Part shown: piece by piece, positions 43,088 through 52,077 of the stretch
Layout of the letters: the number at the start of each line of letters is the position of its first letter
Numbering within the stretch: the stretch's first letter is position 1
Assembly (NCBI GenBank): GCA_013177805.1
Contig: JABLXU010000047.1
Span: 1-64,000 of the forward strand
Length of the DNA: 64,000 bases
Origin: Candidatus Omnitrophota bacterium
GTDB taxonomy: Bacteria > Hinthialibacterota > Hinthialibacteria > Hinthialibacterales > Hinthialibacteraceae
Direction: 5' to 3'
Made by a program: the position numbers and the translations under genes
The notes under the pieces: generated by a model
What the model was told of the DNA's origin: nothing
Database searches by the model: none
Seen by the model: only the letters and a program-made list of their open reading frames with translations

Positions 43088-43867
43088 TCAGGATCCGGAG
43101 AGTTTGCGGCAGACGAAATGAATGCGTTCACATTCGTCTTTCACGGGATTCAAGGTGAGGTTATGAAACGTGCCGAGCACTTCGAAACCAGTCTCCTGAA
43201 GCAAGTCCATTAACAACCGGGTGGCATAGACCCGTTGCGCATGTACTTCGATATGCTTTTGAAAACGCCCATGCCGCTGCAAAAAGATCGTGACCTTCGA
43301 GGAGCAGATTTTCTGGGCGAGATTGTACTCGTTCTCCCAAATGTACGAGGCCTCCTCGAAATTTTCTGCGAACGTGAAGCCGGAAAAGTTGTGCAGGAGG
43401 TTGTACTCGGTGGTGACATCGAATATAAATCCCCCAGCAGGCCGGAGATGGCGGTTCACTTCTTGAAAGCAACGGCGGATACCTTCTTCGGTCAATAGGT
43501 GGTTCAAGCTGTCATAGAGACAGAGAACCAGATCGAAATCCCGGCCGAGGGCCAAGTCCGAAAATTCCTCCATATCCCCCTGGCAGAAAGGGACTTCCAC
43601 GTTGGCGGCGGTGGTCTTTTCCCTCGCCCGGCGCAGCATTTCTTCTGAACGGTCCAGTCCCGTGACCCGATACCCTTGCGCGGCCAGCCGCAAAGCCATG
43701 CTGCCTGTTCCGCAGGCCAGTTCCAGTATTTTATGAACCTGGATGCCATACCGGGCCGCTAGATCCAGGACATGCCGGGCCCAGCTGTCGTAATCCACGT
43801 CCCGCATGACCAAGTCGTAGATCTCCGCGAAAGCGGAATAAACATCGGCTTGTTTTTTCGCTTTCAT
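43088..43867 (-). CDS. Class I SAM-dependent methyltransferase
   Basis: The 259-residue protein shows the SAM-binding motif ILELACGTGSMALRLAAQG (about 49-67) followed by VTGLDRSEEMLRRAREK, then FCQGDMEEF and DLVLCLYDSLNHLL, all typical. The start at MKAKKQADVYS (43867) overlaps the stop of the upstream glycosyltransferase (ATGA), so both are co-expressed; the substrate may be the sugar product of that enzyme. A longer frame from 43912 has no ribosome site. Confidence 0.88.
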   Translation of the reverse strand: MKAKKQADVYSAFAEIYDLVMRDVDYDSWARHVLDLAARYGIQVHKILELACGTGSMALRLAAQGYRVTGLDRSEEMLRRAREKTTAANVEVPFCQGDMEEFSDLALGRDFDLVLCLYDSLNHLLTEEGIRRCFQEVNRHLRPAGGFIFDVTTEYNLLHNFSGFTFAENFEEASYIWENEYNLAQKICSSKVTIFLQRHGRFQKHIEVHAQRVYATRLLMDLLQETGFEVLGTFHNLTLNPVKDECERIHFVCRKLSGS

Positions 43868-45714
43868 AAATCCATTTGCCGGGCTTTCCGCGCCACAAGG
43901 TTGGAATACCATTCCAACAGGATGTCCACCTGCTCTGGCAAGGATTGTACGCCAGGGATGCTTGCCCGCAAGTTGTCCAGGATTTCCGGCTTGCCGATGA
44001 TCCGCTGAACCACTTCCCGCAAACTGTCTGGATCCCGGTGACGAAACGTCAATCCCCCGCCCTCGCGCACCTGTTCCGCCATACCTCCCACATCCGCGGT
44101 GATGACCGGAACGCCGGCCAGGAAGGACTCATGGAAGGTCAAGGGGGAGTTTTCCCACCAGATGGAGGGCACAATCAGACAGTCCAGATCCGCCAGCAAC
44201 GCATAAACATCCGCCGGAGCGTATTTGACTCCCCATTCCACCGCTGGACCGGCCAGAGCGCGCAGTTCGCTTTCGTATGCCTCATAGCCATCGTATCCGG
44301 GAAAGAATCCATGGACCACCAGCCGGGCTTGAGCAGGATCGATTTCCTGAAAAGCACGCAAAGCGATGTCTACACCCTTGGGGGGAATCCAGGTACCGAT
44401 ATATCCAAAACGAAGCGGTTTATGGATTTCACGCCTGGGAGGCCGGGCGGGAACAGCAAATCCGTTATCCAGAAAAATGATCTTGTCTTCCGGCAAGCCA
44501 TGGCGGATAAAGAAATCCCGAAGAAACCGGGAAGGGGAAATGAACAAATCGGTCTCTGCAAATACACGCTTCACCCACTCCCGGCGGTGGTGAATTCCCT
44601 CCGAAGCCCGGCGGGAAAACGCGGTAATCGCATCTGCCACAATCTCCGCCGCTTGATAGGCATAATTTTCCAATTCCCGGATTCGGGGTAACCGGTTTGG
44701 TGGAATGGGTGCCGCCGGATTTTGTTCTTGGATTCGGGGCCGCTTCCATCCGGCGGTGCAGAACTGGTTGTTATCGTCCAACTCCGGGCGGGTGCGCAAA
44801 ACCAATTCCCCGCCACCGGGACAAGGATCCAACTCAACACGGACCGGGTGCCACCCCTGCTGGGCAGGATCAGTTTTCGGATTTAACAAGCGGCTGAAGC
44901 GCAGGACTCCATTCCATTCCACCTCAAAGATCACTCCCCCCCCCGCCTGGCCGTATGTTGAAGGATGCAAGCCAATGGCCGATTCGAAAACCGCCGGATG
45001 AGTCAAACGCACCGGATAGCGAATCGCGGCCGGGGGATGCGCTTGCAGCGTTTTCTCCTCCCTATCCCCCATTGAGAACGAAGTAACGGACACAAACCGA
45101 CGGTCTGGGGTCTCGATCCCACTCCGGGCGAGTCGCAATAAATCATGACAACCCTCCGGCCGTTTGCGTTGTAAAGCGGCTGGTTTCAATAAGGCCGTCA
45201 CCATACGTTGCGCGTTACCCCGCAAGAGTTGCAACGAGAGGCAGGAACGGCAATCCGCCTCCGTAGGTCCCTGGCACAGGCTCAAATCCCGCTTTAACAA
45301 CTGGCCTCGTTGGCACAATAGCCAATAGTCGTGCAAGGTGAAAATCGTCGCGCAGCCATAGGCTTTGGCTTCTTGAATCAAGGACAAAGATAGATTGGTC
45401 AGATGATGAAAATGCACAACCTCTGGGCGGAATTCACCGAGAAAATGGGCAAAGCGGGCAGCCAGGGCGGTGTCGAGATAAATCTCCTGAAAGGTCCGGG
45501 CGTGCCGGTAGGTGCGATTGACCGCACGGATGGGGATACCTTCATAAACCCGGTCCTGGATTGCGTACTCATCCCGGGACCGATCGCCGATACGGTAAAA
45601 AACGGCCACTTCATGATTCCGCTTTTTTAATTCCTGGGCCAGGTTCAAGACACAAAGTTCCGAACCGGCGAGGGACTCGGGAGGAAAAGTATGATTGACG
45701 AACAAGATTTTCAT
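43864..45714 (-). CDS. GT4 glycosyltransferase with a beta-rich inserted domain
   Basis: The 616-residue protein is a GT-B fold enzyme: N-terminal lobe with FPPESLAGSELCVLNLAQEL and EVVHFHHLTNLS, C-terminal lobe with RFGYIGTWIPPKGVDIALRAF, the donor-binding WWENSPLTFHESFLAGVPVI and TADVGGMAEQV. Between the lobes, about residues 205-330, lies an additional beta-rich segment (RRFVSVTSFSMGDREEK to VELDPCPGGGELVLRTRP) absent from normal GT4 enzymes of about 380-400 residues; it resembles a carbohydrate-binding jelly roll. A Cys-rich stretch (CQGPTEADCRSCLS) precedes it. The methyltransferase follows with overlap. Confidence 0.88.
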   Translation of the reverse strand: MKILFVNHTFPPESLAGSELCVLNLAQELKKRNHEVAVFYRIGDRSRDEYAIQDRVYEGIPIRAVNRTYRHARTFQEIYLDTALAARFAHFLGEFRPEVVHFHHLTNLSLSLIQEAKAYGCATIFTLHDYWLLCQRGQLLKRDLSLCQGPTEADCRSCLSLQLLRGNAQRMVTALLKPAALQRKRPEGCHDLLRLARSGIETPDRRFVSVTSFSMGDREEKTLQAHPPAAIRYPVRLTHPAVFESAIGLHPSTYGQAGGGVIFEVEWNGVLRFSRLLNPKTDPAQQGWHPVRVELDPCPGGGELVLRTRPELDDNNQFCTAGWKRPRIQEQNPAAPIPPNRLPRIRELENYAYQAAEIVADAITAFSRRASEGIHHRREWVKRVFAETDLFISPSRFLRDFFIRHGLPEDKIIFLDNGFAVPARPPRREIHKPLRFGYIGTWIPPKGVDIALRAFQEIDPAQARLVVHGFFPGYDGYEAYESELRALAGPAVEWGVKYAPADVYALLADLDCLIVPSIWWENSPLTFHESFLAGVPVITADVGGMAEQVREGGGLTFRHRDPDSLREVVQRIIGKPEILDNLRASIPGVQSLPEQVDILLEWYSNLVARKARQMDL

Positions 45715-45894
45715 GAGAAATGGCGTGGAGCCTGATCCCCGAAACGGCCAGGATCAGGAAAGTAGACAACCGGTTTCTTCTCCTAGAAGCGGAGAGGCAC
45801 GCAGCCCCGCGCCCCTCATTTCTTCCCGATGGGGATTATACTCTTCGATCAGGCCATGGATTCATGCGGACGGGTCTAGGTTCTAGGGCAGAAC
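45715..45894. other. Short intergenic region
   Basis: 180 nt between the glycosyltransferase start and the regulator stop, all minus strand. No gene or terminator with U-run was recognised. Confidence 0.4.
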
Positions 45895-47298
45895 TCACTC
45901 CAATTCGGCCACTTTTTGCTTCTCATACGCTTGGAGTTTCCGGTGCAGGGTGGCCCGGTTGATCTGGAGGATTTGGGCGGCCCGGACCTTATTGTTGCGG
46001 GTAGCGTCCATTACCCGCAGGATGTACCGGCGTTCGATTTCGCTAATGGGTGGCAATTCATCCAGGGAGGCACCCACGAAAATGCTGCCCACCTCATCAT
46101 GGAATTGTTTGGGCAGATGTTTGGGCTCAATTGGTCCCTTCCCGGCCACCAGCGAAGCAAATTCCAACGCATTTTCCAGTTCGCGCACGTTGCCCGGCCA
46201 GTGATACTCCATGAGAATCTTGAGTGCCTCCTCGGTGACCTGAAGCGGTTCGCCTCCTGTTTCCCGGGCCATTCGTTTGAGGATCGTCTTGGTCAGGACC
46301 GGAATATCTTCCGTGCGCCTCCGTAAGGCGGGGATATGCAACGTGAAGCGGTTCAACCGGAAATAGAGATCTTCCGAGAATTCCCCCTTGGCCACGGATT
46401 CATCCAACAGAACCGTGGTAGAAGCGAATATCCGGACATCCGCCTTGCACACCGTGCGGGAATTAACCCGGGTGTATGTGCCATCCTCCAGAAAGCGTTG
46501 CAGTTTGCCTTGCACATTGGGAGAAATCACCCCGATTTCATCGAGCAACAACGTGCCGCCGTCACACAATTCGATCAGGGTTTTGCCCTCGGAGGCCTCC
46601 GGCGTTCCTGGTTCGCCACGTCCAAACAGTTCCACCGCCAAGTCTTCACTGGTGAAAGAACGGCAATTGATCGCGTAAAACGGTCCGTGCCGGCGCGGCC
46701 CGTGTTCGTGGATCGTTTGCGCCAATAACTCCTTCCCCGTCCCCATGGCTCCGAAGAAGAGAATGGGATCCTCCCGCGTAGCCAATATCCGAGCCAGCCG
46801 CATGATATCTTTCATCTCTGGAGATTTCACTACCAGCGGGCCAAAGCGGTCCAGGGAGGAATCCGGTTCTTCATACCGGAGCAGGCGCTGCCGGTTTAAG
46901 TCTGCGTCCAAGGCCCGTTCCAGCACCAGGATCAATTCTTCCAAATAGACAGGAGCCGTAAGCAGATAGGCTTGATAATGGCGCGCCCATTGGCAGCCTT
47001 GGGTTAGGGAATCCGGATTCGCGATTATGATCATCTCCTGCCCCAAGTTTTCCCGTTCCCTGGATAGTTCGTCCCACTTTTCCGACAAGTTGCCGCACAA
47101 ATCGTAATCAACGATAATCGCTTTGGAGGGGCTGCGGGCGGCCAGTTTGATCAATTTCTCCACACTGTCGGCGTGAGACACTTTGCAACCCAACCTGGTG
47201 AGTCCATCACTCCAGAGTTTTTCGGTTTTCCCCTTGGGAGCCAGCATGGAGATACCAACCCCCTTCAAACTGCCATGTTCGTCCATTTTCTCTTTCAT
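45895..47298 (-). CDS. NtrC-family regulator with degenerate receiver and no GAFTGA loop
   Basis: The 467-residue protein has a pseudo-receiver N-terminus (about 1-130; Asp in AIIVDYD, but no acidic pair at the start), an AAA+ domain with Walker A FGAMGTGKELL, Walker B GGTLLLDEIG and the arginine region EDLYFRLNRFTLHIPALRRR, and a C-terminal Fis-type helix-turn-helix (VRAAQILQINRATLHRKLQ). Where sigma-54 activators have ELFGxxxGAFTGA this protein has ELFGRGEPGTPEASEG. It may therefore regulate without sigma-54 contact. It stands alone; a large divergent region lies upstream. Confidence 0.88.
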   Translation of the reverse strand: MKEKMDEHGSLKGVGISMLAPKGKTEKLWSDGLTRLGCKVSHADSVEKLIKLAARSPSKAIIVDYDLCGNLSEKWDELSRERENLGQEMIIIANPDSLTQGCQWARHYQAYLLTAPVYLEELILVLERALDADLNRQRLLRYEEPDSSLDRFGPLVVKSPEMKDIMRLARILATREDPILFFGAMGTGKELLAQTIHEHGPRRHGPFYAINCRSFTSEDLAVELFGRGEPGTPEASEGKTLIELCDGGTLLLDEIGVISPNVQGKLQRFLEDGTYTRVNSRTVCKADVRIFASTTVLLDESVAKGEFSEDLYFRLNRFTLHIPALRRRTEDIPVLTKTILKRMARETGGEPLQVTEEALKILMEYHWPGNVRELENALEFASLVAGKGPIEPKHLPKQFHDEVGSIFVGASLDELPPISEIERRYILRVMDATRNNKVRAAQILQINRATLHRKLQAYEKQKVAELE

Positions 47299-48126
47299 GT
47301 TCCAAACCTCATCACCATGCCCAACCCGGGCATCATCTCATTGAATGGGCATACAATCCGGCCGGTTGATTGGCGAAACCAATCCGCCGGTTTCCTTATA
47401 ACCGATTTCCAAATAAATGGCCTCTTCCTCTCCCGCAGCAGGGGAAACGTACCCAGAGACAGCCGCCGGATAAGTGTGTCTCCTATATTTATATTGCGTG
47501 TCAATGAACGAAGAGCCCAATTGTACCCATTGAATTCCACAAAAGGTTCCCATTTACGAGGGAACGGAATTTCGCAACATTTACCACAATAGATTAAAAC
47601 GTTACATCACAGCGGTATTATAACTCCTCTTGAAAGACCTACACAAGAATATTGTGGCAAAAGAAACAAAAAATGTACCATTTTTACGAATGAATATACC
47701 TATAATTTTTAAATAATTACTAAATTGCATCAAATAGAGTAAATGGAAGTTAGTTGAATTCATGATGGGTAATGATTTACTCAAAACCAGAGAAAGGATG
47801 AATTACACCCTATCAAGGGTCCCTTACTCTGCCCCTTTTCCCGAGGGAGAGGGAATCGATTCGCATTCCCATTCGCCGTTCTGCCACGAATCAAGCATGA
47901 AGATCGTTCCGCATTTGAGTAAACAGGTACCGTAATGGAGCTTTTGGATTTAAACAAAGACCAACGGCCCCATGCCGGATTCGCAATCGGCCGGAACCTC
48001 TCCTCGCCGCACAGGAACGGAATGAGGGCACGTTTGGATCCTCAATCCCCCATGAATTCCATGATACCATACATCATACTCCTTTAGAATACTACAAGAT
48101 TAATTGCCGCCTGGAAGGAAAGCGCG
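47299..48126. other. 828-nt divergent intergenic region
   Basis: AT-rich DNA between the regulator (minus) and a glycosyltransferase (plus). Features: inverted repeat CCACAATA/TATTGTGG (47584-47591, 47650-47657), a hairpin GTTCCC/GGGAAC (about 47547-47566), and a TTTTCCCGAGGGAGAGGG palindrome (about 47836-47853) similar to the one in the hypD-hypE element. The 61-codon frame at 47602 (minus) was not accepted as a gene. Confidence 0.5.
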
Positions 48127-49065
48127 TTGATCGAACTCAGCCTTGTAATCCCTACTCGGAATGCGGGACCGGAATGGGAGCGTTTGCTGGCCGTACTCCG
48201 GTCGCAAAAAGATCATGCGGATGCCGAACTGATCATCGTTGATTCCGGTTCGACCGATGGCACGCCGGAGACGGCTCTAGCGTACGGGGCCAAGGTGATC
48301 CAGATCGATCCTGCTACCTTTAATCACGGCACAACACGGAATCTAGGCATCCGCCATGCGCAAGGACGGTTGATCGGCCTGCTCACCCAAGATGCTTTCC
48401 CCGCCGGAGAAGCGTATTTGGCCACGCTGGTTCGATCTCTCGAAACTGAACAAGCAGCGGGGGTCTATGCCCGGCAGATTCCGCGGCCGGAGGCTTCACC
48501 CCTGGTCCGGCGGGATGTCGAAGCCTGGGTCAGCGGATCGGCCCGCCGGAGGGTATCGTGTATCGCCACGAATCCAGGTTACCACGCCTGGGATCCAATG
48601 CAGCGGTATCTTTATTGTGTATTTGATAACGTCGCCAGTCTGATCCGGCGCGAGGTATGGGAAAAACTGCCTTTTCCGCGCGTGCCTTTTGGCGAGGATG
48701 TCGAATGGGCGTACCGGGTGTTGTGCAATGGTTATACCATTGTGTATGAACCGGACGCGGCGGTGATCCATTCCCATGAACGGCCGGCGGAATACGTGTA
48801 TAAGCGGACATTTGTGGATCACTACCGCTTGTATCATCTCTTCGGCCTGCGGACCATTCCCACACGCCGAAAAGTCTGGCGTTCTATTGGTTGGACGGTG
48901 ATCCGGGATTGGCGCTACCTGGCCCGGTGTCCGGAATTATCCCTCCGCTGGATCCGGTGGATGGCCAATGTTCCCCGTTATGCCTGGGCGTCAGCGTGGG
49001 GACAGTACTACGGCGCGCGGGCCGCGGCCCAGGGGATGCCGCTCGAGCGGATGGGGGGGGTGTAG
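48127..49065 (+). CDS. Family 2 glycosyltransferase (rhamnosyltransferase-like)
   Basis: The 312-residue protein has the GT2 fold: LSLVIPTRNAGPEWERLL, ELIIVDSGSTDGTPE (nucleotide-sugar Asp), FNHGTTRNLGIRHAQG and LLTQDAFPAG (DxD-like motif), and ED in PFGEDVEWAYRVL (catalytic base). It probably transfers a sugar to a lipopolysaccharide or other surface glycan. It starts at TTG 48127 with GGAAGG upstream and ends in TAG. The preceding region holds the promoter but no clear -10 was identified. tlyA follows. Confidence 0.9.
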   Translation: MIELSLVIPTRNAGPEWERLLAVLRSQKDHADAELIIVDSGSTDGTPETALAYGAKVIQIDPATFNHGTTRNLGIRHAQGRLIGLLTQDAFPAGEAYLATLVRSLETEQAAGVYARQIPRPEASPLVRRDVEAWVSGSARRRVSCIATNPGYHAWDPMQRYLYCVFDNVASLIRREVWEKLPFPRVPFGEDVEWAYRVLCNGYTIVYEPDAAVIHSHERPAEYVYKRTFVDHYRLYHLFGLRTIPTRRKVWRSIGWTVIRDWRYLARCPELSLRWIRWMANVPRYAWASAWGQYYGARAAAQGMPLERMGGV

Positions 49066-49225
49066 AATCTAAAACGAAGCTACATTCCATTTCCATTCCC
49101 TCAAGGAGAGGGACAGGGAAAGGGCCGATCGGATGGGTCTCACGAAAGACACTTCATGCGCGAGGATTTTGGTTTGATTTGTTCCGGCCAACGATTTCCA
49201 AAATTTATTAGATAAAAAGACAATC

Positions 49226-50050
49226 GTGCACATTATGCATGACAAAATCCGGTTGGATCAATTCTTGGTACAACAAAATCTCGCCCGCAACCGTGAGGAG
49301 GCGCAACGGTTGATTCGTGCGGGGAAAGTGCGGATCGAGGAAACGGTATATGACAAGCCGGGAATTAAGGTTTCATCTGACGCGCCGGTGCGGATTATCC
49401 AGAAAGGGAGTTCATACGCCAGCCGCGGGGGTCTCAAGTTGGAAGCCGCCTTGCGGCGTTTCGGCATAGATGTCACCGGTCTGACCGCCGCCGACCTGGG
49501 AGCATCAACCGGGGGATTCACGGATTGCCTGTTGCGTCACGGAGCCGCGAAGGTATTCGCGGTGGATGTAGGCCGGGGCCAACTGGCCTACCCGTTGCAA
49601 ACCGACCCCCGGGTAGTAGTAATGGACCGCACCAACTGCCGTTACTTGGACACCCCCGCTTTGGACGGGCCGGTGGATCTGGTGGTGGTGGATCTCTCCT
49701 TCATCGGCATCCAAACCGTGTTCCCCGCCATTGCCCGGATTCTCAAACCCGCCGGTCAGGCCATTGTGCTGATCAAACCTCAGTTTGAAATCGGAAAAGA
49801 GAAAGTAGGGAAAAAGGGGATTGTCAAAAATCCAATGGATCATCTCGATGTGCTACTGGCGTGCCGGCGGTTTTTCATAGAGGCGGGCTGGGCGGTGCGC
49901 AGTGTCATGCCCTCCCCGATTGCGGGGAAGTCGGGTAATATCGAATTTTTGATGTGGATTCAGCCGGGCGGGGCCGAATTGTCGATACCACCCGAACGGA
50001 TCCAGGCAGTCGTGGACGAAGCCCACCCAAAGGAACCGGATACACCATGA
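49226..50050 (+). CDS. tlyA: TlyA-type rRNA 2'-O-methyltransferase (hemolysin A family)
   Basis: The 274-residue protein has an N-terminal S4 RNA-binding domain (RLDQFLVQQNLARNREEAQR, LIRAGKVRIEE) and a FtsJ-like methyltransferase domain (ADLGASTGGFTDCLLRHGA, VDVGRGQLAYPL, DLVVVDLSFIGI, LIKPQFEIGKEKVGKKGIVK). It methylates rRNA. Starts at GTG 49226 or ATG 49235 are both without a strong ribosome site. The nadK ATG overlaps its stop. The pairing tlyA-nadK is common in many bacteria. Confidence 0.93.
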   Translation: MHIMHDKIRLDQFLVQQNLARNREEAQRLIRAGKVRIEETVYDKPGIKVSSDAPVRIIQKGSSYASRGGLKLEAALRRFGIDVTGLTAADLGASTGGFTDCLLRHGAAKVFAVDVGRGQLAYPLQTDPRVVVMDRTNCRYLDTPALDGPVDLVVVDLSFIGIQTVFPAIARILKPAGQAIVLIKPQFEIGKEKVGKKGIVKNPMDHLDVLLACRRFFIEAGWAVRSVMPSPIAGKSGNIEFLMWIQPGGAELSIPPERIQAVVDEAHPKEPDTP

Positions 50051-50931
50051 AGGACGGCATTCCCTGCTCATCCCTCCGAATCTTAATTGTTTATAATCCT
50101 CAAAAACCTAACGCCATTCCGGCCGCGGAAGAAGCCCGGAAAATCCTGAACCGGGCGGGTATCCAAACGGGATTGCAGGCGTATCAAGCGCAACCGGCAT
50201 CCGAGGAATCCTTGGCCCGCCGGGCATGTGATTTCAACATCATTCTGGTTTTAGGGGGCGACGGCACCATTCTAGGTGTGGCACGGCAAACGGCAGAACA
50301 TCCCCGCCCGATTATGGGGGTCAATCTGGGAGGCTTCGGATTCCTCACTGCCGCCGCCAGTCATGAGTTGGAACCGGCATTGCACTGTCTCATCTCGGGA
50401 AACTATCGCACCCAAAACCGGTTTTTTCTGGAAGCGCGGGTGGAACGGCCTTCGAATGTGGAGAATCCCCGCGTGTTTCATTCGCTGGCGTTGAACGAAG
50501 CGCTCATCACCCTCAGCCAGCCAGGCCGGTTGTTGAAACTCTGGTTAGGGGAAAACGAGGAATCAGCGCTGGCCTACCGGGCGGACGGTATCATAATCGC
50601 CACGCCCAACGGATCCACGGGTCATTCATTGTCCGCCGGCGGGCCGATCCTTGAACCGCACCTGCCGGCGCTGGTGATCACCCCCGTCTCCCCGCATTCT
50701 CTCTTCAACCGGCCGCTGGTAATCGGCGGGGAGAAAGAAATCAGAATCTGGTTCGCGGAACACCCGGCAGATCTTGTCTTGATTTTGGACGGACAAATCC
50801 GCTCCACGTTGCGTTCGAGTGACCAGGTCATCGTGCAGCGTTCGAAGCAAACCGTGCCCACCATTTCGATGCCAGAACGGGCTTTTTCTCAAGTGCTGCG
50901 GTATAAATTCAACTTGGGAGAATCGGTGTAA
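50047..50931 (+). CDS. nadK: NAD kinase
   Basis: The 294-residue protein has the catalytic motif ILVLGGDGTILGVAR (about 75-89), then MGVNLGGFGFLT, the NE motif in SLALNEALIT, and the second signature TPNGSTGHSLSAGGPILEP. It phosphorylates NAD to NADP, the likely partner of the hydrogenase gamma subunit and of isocitrate dehydrogenase in this window. The ATG overlaps the tlyA stop by 4 nt. It converges with glnB 17 nt away. Confidence 0.94.
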   Translation: MKDGIPCSSLRILIVYNPQKPNAIPAAEEARKILNRAGIQTGLQAYQAQPASEESLARRACDFNIILVLGGDGTILGVARQTAEHPRPIMGVNLGGFGFLTAAASHELEPALHCLISGNYRTQNRFFLEARVERPSNVENPRVFHSLALNEALITLSQPGRLLKLWLGENEESALAYRADGIIIATPNGSTGHSLSAGGPILEPHLPALVITPVSPHSLFNRPLVIGGEKEIRIWFAEHPADLVLILDGQIRSTLRSSDQVIVQRSKQTVPTISMPERAFSQVLRYKFNLGESV

Positions 50932-50948
50932 TTCCGGCAGGAAACGCG

Positions 50949-51287
50949 TCAAACCGCATTTTCCCCCTCCTCGCCGGTGCGGATGCGGAAGATGTCTTCC
51001 AGCGCGGAGACGAAAATCTTGCCATCGCCGATGTTTCCTGTCCGGGCGGTTTTCATGAGGGTGTCCACCACCGGCCGGACCATTTCATCCTTGACCACAA
51101 TTTCGATTTTGATCTTGGGGAGCAAATCGACAACGTATTCGCTGCCCCGGAACAGTTCCTTGTGCCCTTTTTGCCGGCCGAATCCGCGCACTTCCGAAAT
51201 CGTCATCCCCACGATGCCGATTTCGTTAAGCGCGTCCTTGACTTCATCCAACTTGAAGGGCTTGATGATGGCTTCAATCTTTTTCAT
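50949..51287 (-). CDS. glnB: Nitrogen regulatory protein PII (GlnB/GlnK)
   Basis: The 112-residue protein has the canonical N-terminus MKKIEAIIKPFKLDEVKDAL, the T-loop GRQKGHKELFRGSEYVVDLLPK with Tyr51, the uridylylation site, and the B-loop KTARTGNIGDGKIFV. It senses 2-oxoglutarate, ATP and ADP and controls nitrogen metabolism. No ammonium transporter (amtB) or glnA lies next to it. It sits downstream of a metallohydrolase with no gene between. Confidence 0.95.
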   Translation of the reverse strand: MKKIEAIIKPFKLDEVKDALNEIGIVGMTISEVRGFGRQKGHKELFRGSEYVVDLLPKIKIEIVVKDEMVRPVVDTLMKTARTGNIGDGKIFVSALEDIFRIRTGEEGENAV

Positions 51288-51317
51288 GCGTATGGATTCC
51301 TAACTCTCGCCCGGTGT

Positions 51318-51968
51318 TCAGTTTCCCGGCGGGATATAGAGGACCGTGCATTTTTCGGGAAGATCTTCCTTATGCAAAATCACTTCACTGGTGGGGGAGC
51401 GCTTGATATCGGATTTGCCTTCGAGAAAGGCAGTCACCGGTTCGATAGGGAATCCGCACTTGTCGGTCTTAAAGTGCATGGGGATCACCACCTTGGGCCG
51501 CAATTGGCCGGCTACATGCGTGGCGTCGGCAGGCCCGAGGGTGAAACGTCCGCCGACAGGAAGCAGGAGGACGTCGAGCGCGCCGATTTCTGCAACCTGC
51601 GATTCGGAGAGCACGTGGCCCAGATCGCCGGCGTGGCATACGCGGATGTCATCCATGATAAAGCAGGTGATCCGGTTCTTTCCCCGTTCTTTCCCCTCCA
51701 CGGCGTCGTGATAGGTGTGGATGACATCGAAGTCGATCCCCCGCACCCGGGCTTCCGAACGCACCACCAGAGGCTGGTTGGGGAGGCTCTGCAGGTCCGC
51801 GTGATCTTCATGATCATGGCTGAGAACCACGATGTCAGCCGAATCCGCAATCGGCGCGTAAGTCAAGGCTCCGCCGTACGCTCCCGGTTTGTAGGGATCG
51901 GTCAGAACGGTGGTGCCGTCTTCCGCCTTGAATAAAAACGTAGAATGCCCGAGATATTTGATGATCAT
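51318..51968 (-). CDS. Metallo-beta-lactamase-fold hydrolase (UlaG-like)
   Basis: The 216-residue protein carries the HxHxDH zinc motif LSHDHEDHADL, then VCHAGDLGHVLSE with the next ligands, and IPMHFKTDKCG with the final His. Size and pattern match the UPF0173 metal-dependent hydrolases. The reaction is unknown. It lies between glnB and mdh on the same strand and may be co-transcribed. Confidence 0.85.
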   Translation of the reverse strand: MIIKYLGHSTFLFKAEDGTTVLTDPYKPGAYGGALTYAPIADSADIVVLSHDHEDHADLQSLPNQPLVVRSEARVRGIDFDVIHTYHDAVEGKERGKNRITCFIMDDIRVCHAGDLGHVLSESQVAEIGALDVLLLPVGGRFTLGPADATHVAGQLRPKVVIPMHFKTDKCGFPIEPVTAFLEGKSDIKRSPTSEVILHKEDLPEKCTVLYIPPGN

Positions 51969-52077
51969 GCTGCTTCCAACCTATGGGATATGATGATCAT
52001 TTTCCTCCAATTATTGCAGTAGACCAAGGTTCAGGTTAGCCGGAGCGCGCCGAGACAAGCCCATGTTTTCCCCATTT

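Noticed and set aside
47602..47784. 60-codon minus-strand frame
   Set aside because: Starts and ends in AT-rich intergenic DNA and resembles random sequence.
48060..48085. NikR half-site-like TCATAC near 48072
   Set aside because: Only one half-site, no palindrome, and not near a nickel gene.
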